Shown here in pieces: positions 1-10,907 of a stretch of DNA of 64,000 nt (position 1 is the first letter of the stretch; every line of letters begins with the position of its first letter). The stretch is from Streptomyces sp. NBC_00259 (GTDB lineage: Bacteria; Actinomycetota; Actinomycetes; Streptomycetales; Streptomycetaceae), in NCBI RefSeq assembly GCF_036181745.1, contig NZ_CP108080.1:3472001-3536000 (forward strand). The letters are read 5' to 3'. The translations under genes were made by a program, and so were the position numbers. The notes beneath the pieces were generated by a model that worked only from the letters and a program-made list of their open reading frames with translations, had not been told where the DNA came from and ran no database searches.

Positions 1-78
1 GCCGTCCCCCACCACACGACCTCCAACGAGGACGACGGCGTGGCCCGCATCCTGGAGCGCCTCTTCGACGGCGACTGA
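1..78 (+). CDS. 3' end of an unidentified CDS (partial)
   Basis: The first 25 codons of the window form an open frame that ends at TGA (76-78). The visible tail contains HHTTSNEDDGVARILERL, which is rich in acidic residues and looks like a terminal amphipathic helix. Codon use is typical of the window, with G or C at third positions. The rest of the gene lies outside the window, so neither family nor function can be given. The next gene starts about 215 bases downstream on the same strand. Confidence 0.6.
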   Translation, partial: AVPHHTTSNEDDGVARILERLFDGD

Positions 79-294
79 GCCCGCCGACGGTATCGCGCCG
101 CCGGCCGCCGATCCGACGGCGCCTCAGCCGCCGCCATCGGTACGGCGCTACGACCTCGTACGGCGCCCCGGGAACCACTTGTCGGACACCCGGCGTCTGC
201 GGTACAAACGCGCGACACCAGGGACGAGATTCGGCCACTCCTGTGCCCGAACGTCCCTTGATTTGACGTGAACACAACTATGTGGGGGGTTGTC

Positions 295-765
295 ATGCAA
301 GGACGCTGGGAGAAGCTGAAGCAGAGATCCGGCATCAGCCTGTTCATCATCGCCGTGGGGCTCGGGCTCTTCTTCTTCGTCGGGAGCGGCTCGCAGAAGC
401 CGACCGGCTGGGGCGCCGCCTACGCGTTCGGCACGCCGGCCACCGTGGACCTGGCCAGTTCCTGCCGTATCGAGACCATCGGAGGCGGCAAGGGCACGGG
501 CAAGTGCGAGGGCGTGAAGTGGACGGCCGGCGGGCGGTCGGGGACCGGCACGCTGTACGCGTTCGAGGACGACATCAAGCGCTCCGCGGACGGCGACCTC
601 ACCTTCGCCGGCGAGGCGAAGGCACTCGGTGACCGCGCCTACGGCCGCCCCGAGTCCTGGATGGTGGTCTTCCACCTGGCGGTACTCGGCGTGGCGTGCC
701 TCGGCGTGCTCGCCCTGCTCGGCAGCCTCGTCGCGGCGGCCCTGCCGACGCGACGCCGGGCCTGA
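295..765 (+). CDS. Small two-TM membrane protein, unknown function
   Basis: This encodes 156 residues. A short cytoplasmic N-terminus is followed by one hydrophobic helix (about residues 13-30, SLFIIAVGLGLFFFV), an outside domain of about 90 residues with two cysteines (about C57 and C71, possibly a disulfide), and a second helix near the C-terminus (about 121-149) ending in RRRA. I chose the ATG at 295 because a G-run (284-289) sits 5 bases upstream as a ribosome site. In-frame GTG 268 and ATG 280 are alternatives. No family is recognised. The gene ends in front of a strong bidirectional hairpin and faces the Uma2-type gene. The topology resembles the large Streptomyces DUF3592 group, but that is only a guess. 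Confidence 0.75.
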   Translation: MQGRWEKLKQRSGISLFIIAVGLGLFFFVGSGSQKPTGWGAAYAFGTPATVDLASSCRIETIGGGKGTGKCEGVKWTAGGRSGTGTLYAFEDDIKRSADGDLTFAGEAKALGDRAYGRPESWMVVFHLAVLGVACLGVLALLGSLVAAALPTRRRA

Positions 766-800
766 CCCCTCCAACCGGCCCCGGCCACGGGTCCGGAGAC

Positions 801-832
801 AGTGGGGGCCGCCGACCGGAGCGGCCCCCACT
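801..832. terminator. Hairpin terminator between convergent genes
   Basis: AGTGGGGGCCGC (801-812) and GCGGCCCCCACT (821-832) form a perfect 12-bp stem with an 8-base loop. The hairpin lies between the stops of the membrane protein (+) and the Uma2-type gene (-), so it can serve both. No U-tract is present, as is usual in Streptomyces. Confidence 0.8.
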
Positions 833-835
833 CCC

Positions 836-1435
836 TCAGTCGCGGGGGAAGTCGGCGGTGTCGAGGGTGAGGCCGAGGGGTGTGGTGGTGAGGTCGACCG
901 ACCCGCCGAAGGCCACGGTCGTTTCGATGACGTAGTCGCCGTCCTTGGGCTGGGTATAGACGTGGCACTTGCCGACGTACGGGTCCGCGACCAGGTAGAC
1001 CGGCACCTCGGCCCTGGCATAGGCGGTCTTCTTGGGGCCGTAGTCGTTCACGGCGGTACCCTTCGAGATCACCTCCGCGATGAACTCGACGTCCTGGTGG
1101 CCCCAGCGGCCCTCGCCGTTCCTCACCGCGCCGTCGCGAAACTTCGCCACGTCCGGGCACAGCCCGTTCAGTTGGCCGGGGAAGTCGATCCGTACGTCCG
1201 ATGTGACCTTCGCACTCATGCCGAATCTGTCCTCCAGGGCCCGGACGATGCGGCGGATGATTTCCCAGTACGTGTCCCGCTGCGGCGACATGTAGACGGT
1301 CCCCTCGACGATCTCGACCCTGTATCCCTCGGGGACGGGCATCCGCTCAAGCGCCTCGAACATCGCGTCCAGGATTCGCTCGTTGTCGCTGTCAGCCATG
1401 GCCATGTCGATCCTGTCGGTCTCTACGACGGTCAT
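836..1435 (-). CDS. Uma2 family (DUF820) putative endonuclease
   Basis: This is a 199-residue protein, the normal length for the Uma2/DUF820 family, which has a PD-(D/E)XK nuclease fold. Visible family features are the N-terminal helix (LDAMFEALERMPVPEGYRVEI), EGTVYMSP, the metal-site aspartate in CPDVAKF, and the core strand EFIAEVISKGT followed by a K-containing helix and VYLVADP. The ATG at 1435 is preceded by GGGAGGAG, a good ribosome site, so the long GC-rich open stretch upstream is not used. Uma2 genes are expanded in streptomycetes and cyanobacteria. The biological substrate is unknown, and nuclease activity is inferred from fold only. Confidence 0.85.
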   Translation of the reverse strand: MTVVETDRIDMAMADSDNERILDAMFEALERMPVPEGYRVEIVEGTVYMSPQRDTYWEIIRRIVRALEDRFGMSAKVTSDVRIDFPGQLNGLCPDVAKFRDGAVRNGEGRWGHQDVEFIAEVISKGTAVNDYGPKKTAYARAEVPVYLVADPYVGKCHVYTQPKDGDYVIETTVAFGGSVDLTTTPLGLTLDTADFPRD

Positions 1436-1668
1436 CGTGGCGCTCCTCCCCGGCTGCCGGTCGTCGCACGCAGCCGCGCGGTACAACGATACGTACGGCC
1501 CCCACGAAACGCCCGCGGCGCGAGCGGTGCGAATATGCCCAAGGCACGGACCGTGCAGGGTGCGGGGCGGGTGCGCCACCCCCGCTCGCTCAAGCCCTCC
1601 TCCACCGCCTCCGCCGAGACGTCGGCCGGCGACGGGGCGGTCCAGCCGGGGCGGCACGATGACGTCCG

Positions 1669-2448
1669 TCAGCCGGGCGTGAACTCGTAGCGCAGCTCGT
1701 AGAGATGGCCGGCCTTGACCATGACCGTCGCCTCGATGGGGCGTTCATCGTCGCTGTACACAACGCGCAGCGTGCGAAGCACGGGAAGGTTCCCGGGCAG
1801 AGCGAGGGAAGCACGCTGTTCCTGGGTAGGGACTCGCGCCGAGACGTGGTCCACACTCATCCGCGGCGGAAAGCCGAGTTCGGCCAGGAGCACGGGACTT
1901 CCGCCCTGGATCCTGCGTCGATCCATGAGAGGCGTGCCCTGCGCGATACCCAGCGGGTAGTACGCGGCCACGAGTTCCGCGGGTTCGTCGTCGAGCGTGA
2001 GGAGTTGACGGCGAAGCACCGCTGTGGATCCGTCGTCGAGTCCGAGGGCCGCCCTCACATCCGCGGGCGGAACGATCTCGGCGACTTCGAGAAGCGTGCT
2101 GCGCGCCCGCACGCCGTTCCGCTGCGCCTCGGCAAGCCATCGGTACGGGTCGCCGGCGCGGGCGGGAGCCATGTACGCGGCCGGTCGCAGGGTCCGTTGC
2201 CGGTGTTCACGTACGGTCACGGCCGCCCCGGCGCGCCCCACGACCAGCCCCTCGTCCTTGAGGAGCTGGAGCGCCTTCTGAACCGTCGCACTGGACGCAT
2301 CGAACCGCGCCTTGAGCTGGACGGTCGAAGGAAGGCCGGCGCCCGGCGCCAGGTCGCCGCCCATGATCTCGTCCCGCAGATCGGCGGCGATCCGCTCGTG
2401 CAGGGGACGTCGGTCGAACGCTTCGGCGTCGGTGCGAGGCACGGTCAT
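1669..2448 (-). CDS. GntR/HutC-family transcriptional regulator
   Basis: The 259-residue product has an N-terminal winged helix (about residues 10-80: RRPLHERIAADLRDEIMGG ... TVQKALQLLKDEGLVV) and a C-terminal UTRA effector domain (about 95-255), with the typical AELVAAYYPLGIAQGTPL and DHVSARVPTQEQ segments. It should bind DNA as a dimer and respond to an unknown small ligand. The start ATG (2448) overlaps the TGA of the upstream UTRA-only gene (ATGA), so translation is coupled and the two are one operon. A GTAC-type dyad in the divergent promoter region (3099-3119) is a possible operator. Confidence 0.88.
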   Translation of the reverse strand: MTVPRTDAEAFDRRPLHERIAADLRDEIMGGDLAPGAGLPSTVQLKARFDASSATVQKALQLLKDEGLVVGRAGAAVTVREHRQRTLRPAAYMAPARAGDPYRWLAEAQRNGVRARSTLLEVAEIVPPADVRAALGLDDGSTAVLRRQLLTLDDEPAELVAAYYPLGIAQGTPLMDRRRIQGGSPVLLAELGFPPRMSVDHVSARVPTQEQRASLALPGNLPVLRTLRVVYSDDERPIEATVMVKAGHLYELRYEFTPG

Positions 2449-2987
2449 CCGATCCTGATCTCGTAGCGCAGGCGCTGACGATGGGCGGGCATGGTCATCA
2501 GATCGGCCTGAATCGGTCGATCGTCCCCATCGAGCGTGAGCCGGGTCAGTTCCAGCACGGGCTCGTCCGAGGGGATGCCGAGCGTTTCGCACTCCTCGGC
2601 CCGGGGGACCCGGGCCGTCACGTCCTCACGTACACGAACACCGACGTGGCCGAGTTCGGCGAGCAGCGTGACCGCCCCGCCACGGATCTTGGCCGTCCCC
2701 GCCAGCCGGGTGCCGCGGGCGATCTCCGTCGGGTAGTACGTGTCCGTCAACTCGCACGGTTCACCATCCAGTTCGATGATGCGCCGACGCACGACCACAG
2801 GCGCCCCCTCGGTCGTCCCGAAGAGCTCCGCGATCACTTGCGGGGCAGGCACCTCCCCGGCGTGGACGATGCGTTGGGTCCCCCGTCGCCCCTGAGCCGC
2901 AGCCTCGTCACTCCACGCGTTACCCCGTCCCTGCACGCGCGGCGTGAGATAGGGCAGCGAGGTGCTGACCCAGTCGCTGCTGCTCAT
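2445..2987 (-). CDS. UTRA-domain protein without DNA-binding domain
   Basis: The 180 residues are almost only a UTRA ligand-binding domain: VIAELFGTTEGAPVVVRRRI, ELTDTYYPTEIARGTRL, REDVTARVPRAEE and LELTRLTLDGDDRPIQADL. The usual N-terminal winged helix is missing and replaced by a short segment (SLPYLTPRVQGRGNAWSDEAA). ATG 2987 is chosen because GGAGG lies 5 bases upstream. The stop overlaps the start of the full GntR regulator, which suggests that both proteins are made together and may interact, with this one acting as a ligand-sensing or modulating partner. That partnership is inference. The UTRA assignment is from motif recognition. Confidence 0.82.
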   Translation of the reverse strand: MSSSDWVSTSLPYLTPRVQGRGNAWSDEAAAQGRRGTQRIVHAGEVPAPQVIAELFGTTEGAPVVVRRRIIELDGEPCELTDTYYPTEIARGTRLAGTAKIRGGAVTLLAELGHVGVRVREDVTARVPRAEECETLGIPSDEPVLELTRLTLDGDDRPIQADLMTMPAHRQRLRYEIRIG

Positions 2988-3098
2988 GACGTCCTCCAAG
3001 CCGGCCGGCGAACTTCGGGCTGTGCACTACTGCGTACCGCAGGCGACTCACTCTAAGTCCCGCCCCTGGGCGCACCTTGCTGCTTTTCGTGAATAGCA

Positions 3099-3119
3099 GT
3101 ACGGTCCTCGCGATCGTAC
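3099..3119. promoter_or_regulatory. Dyad in divergent promoter region (putative GntR operator)
   Basis: GTACGGTC (3099-3106) and GATCGTAC (3112-3119) form an inverted repeat with one mismatch around ctcgc. It lies 30 bases before the ATPase start and about 110 bases before the UTRA gene on the other strand. The position suits a shared operator, but binding by the neighbouring GntR protein is only inferred. Confidence 0.4.
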
Positions 3120-3149
3120 AACCCTGCTCGCACAAGGCGGTGGTTCCCT

Positions 3150-3644
3150 GTGTCCCTCTCACAGCAACGACGATTCCCGAGGTCCGCTCGATCCGTCGGT
3201 GCGGCCCGATCCTTCGCCCTCGACGTACTCGCGCAATGGGGCATCACAGACCGGCACGACGACGTACAGCTCTGCGTGTCCGAACTCGCCACCAACGCGC
3301 TGCAGCACGGGGTCCCAGCCGGGCGGGAGTTCTGCGTCGGAATCGAGGTCGATGGTGCTCTGTTACGCGTTCACGTACGCGACAGCGGTGACGGCCGGCC
3401 CGAAGTGCAGTCCCCCGGGTCGGACGAGTGCACCGGGCGTGGTCTGCGCATCGTCGCCGAACTGGCCGATGACTTCGGCGTCACGGAGCATGTCGTCGGC
3501 AAGACCGTTTGGCTGGAGTTGAAGATCGCGGCACCTCACGACCGACCCGCTGCCTCCAGCAGCTTCGGCAGTTCACGCATGTCGTCGAACACGACCGTGC
3601 CGGGCCCTTCCAGCCGGGACGCCGGGGGCAGGCCGCCGCAGTAG
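3150..3644 (+). CDS. Anti-sigma-type ATP-binding protein (HATPase_c_2), TTA codon
   Basis: The 164-residue product has a GHKL ATPase fold. Visible are the N box ELATNALQHG (about residues 45-54), the DSGDGRP segment (G1-like box, about 79-85) and CTGRGLRIVAELADDFGV (G2-like). Such RsbW/SpoIIAB-like proteins act as switch kinases or regulators and are very common in Streptomyces. GTG 3150 is the start. Codon 72 is TTA (3363-3365), so translation should depend on the bldA leucyl tRNA. The normal domain ends near VWLELK. The last about 35 residues (from 3536) run antisense over the 3' end of the decayed HAD gene, which looks like a read-through extension. Confidence 0.87.
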   Translation: MSLSQQRRFPRSARSVGAARSFALDVLAQWGITDRHDDVQLCVSELATNALQHGVPAGREFCVGIEVDGALLRVHVRDSGDGRPEVQSPGSDECTGRGLRIVAELADDFGVTEHVVGKTVWLELKIAAPHDRPAASSSFGSSRMSSNTTVPGPSSRDAGGRPPQ

Positions 3645-4166
3645 CCGAAGGAGCGCATTCCCGCGACGCGGGCCGCCTGAACGCCGCAACGGCTGTCCTC
3701 GACGACCGCGCACCGGGCCGGGTCCACACCCATGGAGCGTGCGGCGTGCAGGAAGAGGTCGGGTGCCGGCTTGCCGTTGCGCACGTCGGCGGCGCTGAAG
3801 ACGCGGCCCTCGAAACGCTCGCTCAGCGCGGTGAGCTTCAGTTGTGCCGGATGCTTTCGTGCTCGCCGTTCGAGGCCACGCAGAACGGCGCGGTGAGACG
3901 GTCCAAAGCCTCGCTGATCCCGTCGACGGCGGTCAGTTCCGCGGTGAGCGCCTGCCGGTACAGGTGCTCGTAGTCCCGCTGCCAGTCCTTGTCCAGGCGC
4001 CGCCCGAGCCGCTCCTCCACGGGGCGACGGTCGTCCCTGGTCGACCGACCTTCCGGACGGCTCTGTTCGCACCCTGGGCTCGGCGCGCGCGGCCTGGGCG
4101 CCGTAGGCCCACGAGCCACGCTGAGGCGCGGCCCGAGGTGCCGCAGCCACGTCACGCGTCAGGATC

Positions 4167-4174
<8 letters not shown>
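3536..4174 (-). pseudogene. Decayed HAD-superfamily phosphatase (frameshift, lost N-terminus)
   Basis: The C-terminal half reads well in one frame (LKLTALSERFEGRVFSAA, KPAPDLFLHAA, CAVVEDSRCGVQAA), carrying HAD motifs III and IV. The middle part (VEERLGRRLDKDWQ ... FCVASNGEHESIRHN, with motif II) is in another frame and ends at TGA 3838-3840. Inserting one C at about 3841 would join IRHN to LKLT exactly, so a one-base deletion is the likely cause. The N-terminal part with the nucleophile motif DxDG is not found in any frame between the GRST-like segment and 4174, so the gene has also lost about 50 residues at its start. The possible GTG at 4174 overlaps the stop of the upstream dehydrogenase. 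Confidence 0.75.
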
Positions 4175-8300
<4,126 letters not shown>

Positions 8301-8328
8301 ACGTCGGACGTCGAACGACGGTAAGTGG

Positions 8329-8362
8329 AAGGGCCCGGCGGGGGTATGCCGCCGGGCCCTTT
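8329..8362. terminator. Terminator after serC
   Basis: AAGGGCCCGGCGG (8329 onwards) pairs with CCGCCGGGCCCTTT (8349-8362) around a short ggtatg-type loop and ends in T residues. It is a strong GC stem 28 bases after the serC stop. Confidence 0.85.
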
Positions 8363-8664
8363 CGCGTGCCGCCGCCCGGCAGCCGGGTTGCGCCGAGGGG
8401 TCCCCGGCCGCGCACACGAAGTGACCGTTACGTGGAGGTGGCGTGCAGCTGCCGTGTAGGTACGGCTGATAACCGCCCTATCCGGCGCCGGAGTTGGTCC
8501 CTACGATCCAAGCGATCCGCTGCAGTTGGCATGTTCACGCCTCAACAGTTTCCTCGCGGTCGTCCGTCCGGGGCGGGACATGGGATCGGCTGGACCCCCC
8601 ACGGTTCATGTCACGCAAGGCCACCGAGCACCTCCCTCTCCCTCCATCGAACGGAGTGCGCACC
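8363..8664 (+). other. Non-coding leader/promoter region before the DUF4360 gene
   Basis: About 300 bases with no convincing gene. The upstream part includes somewhat less GC-rich sequence (for example tggctgataaccgcc, about 8458-8472), which is where a promoter would be expected. GGAG at 8653-8656 is the ribosome site for the gene at 8665. In-frame codons extend upstream to 8494, but without signal-peptide character, so they are read as leader. Confidence 0.5.
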
Positions 8665-9327
8665 ATGTCCCGAACGCCCCATGCCTTACGCGCGAGCGCT
8701 GCCCTCACGGCGGTCCTCGCCTCCACGCTCGTCGCCGGCAACACCACCAGCGCGAACGCCGCCATCACCGCACCGCCCGACAAGATCGTCATCGAGGTCG
8801 CGACGGTGAACGGTTCGGGCTGCCGTCAGGGCACCGCCGCCGTCGCCGTGTCCCCGGACAACACCGCCTTCACCGTCACCTACAGCGACTACCTCGCCCA
8901 GGTCGGCGGGGGCGCGTCACCCACCGACTTCCGCAAGAACTGCCAGCTCAACCTGATCGTCCACGTCCCGAGCGGCTTCACGTACGCCGTCGCCAGCGCG
9001 GACTACCGCGGGTACGCGAGCCTGGAGCGCGGCGCCACCGCCATCCAGAAGGCCTCGTACTACTTCCAGGGCTCGCCCGACACCGCCGCCAGGAACCACC
9101 CCTTCGCCGGGCCGTACGACAACAACTGGCAGGCCACCGACGAGACCGAGTGGGGCCAGCTGGTCTGGGCGCCCTGCGGGGTGAAGCGGAACTTCAACAT
9201 CAACACCGAGCTGCGGATCAAGGCGGGTACGTCCAGCGCCTCGAAGACGAGCTTCATCACGATGGACTCGACAGACGGTGAGATCAACACCGTCTACCGC
9301 CTGGCGTGGAAGGAGTGCCCGGCGTAG
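8665..9327 (+). CDS. Secreted DUF4360-family protein, TTA codon in signal peptide
   Basis: The 220-residue product has a Sec signal peptide (MSRTPHALRASAAL...ANA, cleavage near residue 31). The mature part resembles the DUF4360 family (IEVATVNGSGCRQGTAAVAVSPDN, FRKNCQLNLIVHVPSGF, ADYRGYASLE), with paired cysteines and a final KECPA. Members are secreted and of unknown role. ATG 8665 has GGAG 8 bases upstream. Codon 8 is TTA (8686-8688), so translation should need bldA tRNA and be linked to development. A 13-bp hairpin follows the gene. Family recognition is from motif memory only. Confidence 0.85.
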   Translation: MSRTPHALRASAALTAVLASTLVAGNTTSANAAITAPPDKIVIEVATVNGSGCRQGTAAVAVSPDNTAFTVTYSDYLAQVGGGASPTDFRKNCQLNLIVHVPSGFTYAVASADYRGYASLERGATAIQKASYYFQGSPDTAARNHPFAGPYDNNWQATDETEWGQLVWAPCGVKRNFNINTELRIKAGTSSASKTSFITMDSTDGEINTVYRLAWKECPA

Positions 9328-9392
9328 GCGGACCGCCTGCCGTGAAGCGGGGTGGCGCCGGCCGGACTCCCACGGCCGGCGTCCCTCCCACC

Positions 9393-9423
9393 GGGTGGGC
9401 CCGCGCCGCTCGCGGGCCCACCC
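9393..9423. terminator. Terminator after the DUF4360 gene
   Basis: GGGTGGGCCCGCG (9393-9405) and GCGGGCCCACCC with its preceding C (9411-9423) form a perfect 13-bp stem with a 5-base loop, 65 bases after the stop. The rest of 9328-9531 shows no gene. Confidence 0.85.
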
Positions 9424-9531
9424 CTCCACGGACCGTCGACCGGACGGACACGCCTCGGGCCCGCCCCGGGACCGGCCGGGGCGGGGCAGGACCGGCTGCG
9501 GAACCGGGCGGGGAGACCGGCCGGGAACGTA

Positions 9532-9773
9532 CTAGGCCGTGTCTGACAAATCCCGCCTGGCGCGCGACGCCCGGCACGCACTCCCCCGTAGCCCTTCGGG
9601 CACGGGAGGTGCCCCCACGCTGCGTTGTCGGAGCCATCCAAGTACGTCCAGTACGAGGATGCCCTCCCCCAGCCTTCGGCCGGGGGCACCCCCACCGCCT
9701 TGCGATTGCACGCACCGGACGCCGCACGCCCCGCCCTGCGGGCGGACGGCGCTATTTGTCAGACACGACCTAG
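9532..9773. mobile_element. MITE-like non-autonomous element with 16-bp TIRs and CTAG target duplication
   Basis: CTAGGCCGTGTCTGACAAAT (9532-9551) and its near-perfect inverse at 9754-9773 (one mismatch) bound a 234-bp core. CTAG flanks both ends (9532-9535; on the right 9770-9773, now interrupted by the IS630 copy). A four-base YTAR-type duplication and a TIR of the type GGYCGTGTCTGACAAAT fit IS5-group elements. The core has no transposase gene. It contains two hairpin-forming tracts (around 9588-9622 and 9660-9695, with cccttcggg- and ccttcggcc-type loops). It must have been moved by a transposase encoded elsewhere. The IS5 link is inference from the ends and the duplication. Confidence 0.75.
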
Positions 9774-10861
9774 TCTTCTGAGTCGGGAATTCTGTTCAGA
9801 TATGAGGCAAGGCGTTCGAGGATCTCGTCGGCTGTCTTGGTCCAGACGTAGGGCTTCGGGTCGGTGTTCCAGGCTGCGATCCAGTTGCGGATGTCCTTCT
9901 CCAGGGCTTGGACGGATCTGTGGACGCCTCGCCGTATCTGCTTGTTGGTGAGTTCGGCGAACCATCGCTCGACGAGGTTGAGCCAGGATGAGCCCGTCGG
10001 TGTGAAGTGCAGGTGGAACCGGGGATGGGCCAGCAGCCACTTCTTGATGGCGGGTGTCTTGTGGGTGGCGTAGTTGTCGCAGATCAGGTGGACATCCAGG
10101 CCGGCGGGCACTTCCTTGTCGAGCTTGACCAGGAACTTCTTGAACTCCTCGGCGCGGTGTCGGCGGTGCAGCGAGCCGATGACTTTGCCGGTGGCGACCT
10201 CCAGGGCCGCGAACAGTGTGGTGGTCCCGGAGCGGACGTAGTCGTGGGTCGCCCGCTCGGGAACCCCGGGCATCATCGGCAGCACGGGCTGGGACCTGTC
10301 CAGGGCCTGGATCTGCGATTTCTCATCCACGCAGAACACCAACGCCCGCTCGGGCGGGTCCAGGTAAAGCCCCACGACGTCGTGGACCTTGTCGACGAAG
10401 TACGGATCGGTTGACAGTTTGAAGGTCTCCGACCGATGCGGCTGCAGTCCGAACGCCCGCCAGATCCGTGACACCGACGACTGCGACAGGCCCACCTCCT
10501 TCGCCATCGACCGAGTCGACCAGTGTGTTGCGTTCTTCGGCGTGGACTCCAGTGTTTTCGTGACCACCGCGGCGACCTGCTCGTCCGTCACCGTCCTGGG
10601 TCCGCCCGGACGCGGCATGTCACCCAGGCCGGCGATCCGGTACTGCACAAAGCGGGACCGCCAACGGCCCACCGCATGAGGCGTGGAACCCAGCCGGGCC
10701 GCCACATCCTTGTTCGAGGCACCCTCGGCACACGCCAGGATGATCCGACACCGCAAGGCCCACGCCTGCGGCGTGGAACGACGCCGCACCCACCCCTCGA
10801 GTGCAGCCCGCTCCTCATCCGACAGTCTCAACTCGGCCTTCGGCCGCCCCGTCCGCGCCAT
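9770..10861 (-). CDS. IS630-family transposase
   Basis: The 363-residue product has an N-terminal helix-turn-helix pair (about residues 30-140: ALRCRIILACAEGASNKDVA and STRSMAKEVGLSQSSVSRIW) and a C-terminal DDE_3 domain. The catalytic residues are D179 (FCVDEKSQ), D262 (ICDNYATH) and E298 (NLVERWFAEL). Spacing from D262 to E298 is 35 residues, as expected for IS630. The last codons run through the left inverted end. The stop codon TAG is made of the TA target duplication plus one host base (9770-9772), so the element borrows its stop from the insertion site. The gene appears intact and active. Confidence 0.95.
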   Translation of the reverse strand: MARTGRPKAELRLSDEERAALEGWVRRRSTPQAWALRCRIILACAEGASNKDVAARLGSTPHAVGRWRSRFVQYRIAGLGDMPRPGGPRTVTDEQVAAVVTKTLESTPKNATHWSTRSMAKEVGLSQSSVSRIWRAFGLQPHRSETFKLSTDPYFVDKVHDVVGLYLDPPERALVFCVDEKSQIQALDRSQPVLPMMPGVPERATHDYVRSGTTTLFAALEVATGKVIGSLHRRHRAEEFKKFLVKLDKEVPAGLDVHLICDNYATHKTPAIKKWLLAHPRFHLHFTPTGSSWLNLVERWFAELTNKQIRRGVHRSVQALEKDIRNWIAAWNTDPKPYVWTKTADEILERLASYLNRIPDSED

Positions 10862-10907
10862 GAGGCAAGCCTACATATCTGAACAGAACTCCTGACTCAG
10901 CAGACTA
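9771..10907. mobile_element. IS630-family insertion sequence (complete, TA flanked)
   Basis: Inverted ends at 9773-9804 and 10874-10905 match at 29 of 32 positions (core TTCTGTTCAGATATG). TA lies directly outside both ends (9771-9772 and 10906-10907), which is the IS630/Tc1 target rule. The 1133-bp element carries one intact transposase gene on the minus strand. It sits inside the right CTAG of the MITE-like element. Removing the IS and one TA restores CTAG, so the IS arrived second. The lack of decay in ends and gene suggests a recent insertion. Confidence 0.92.
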
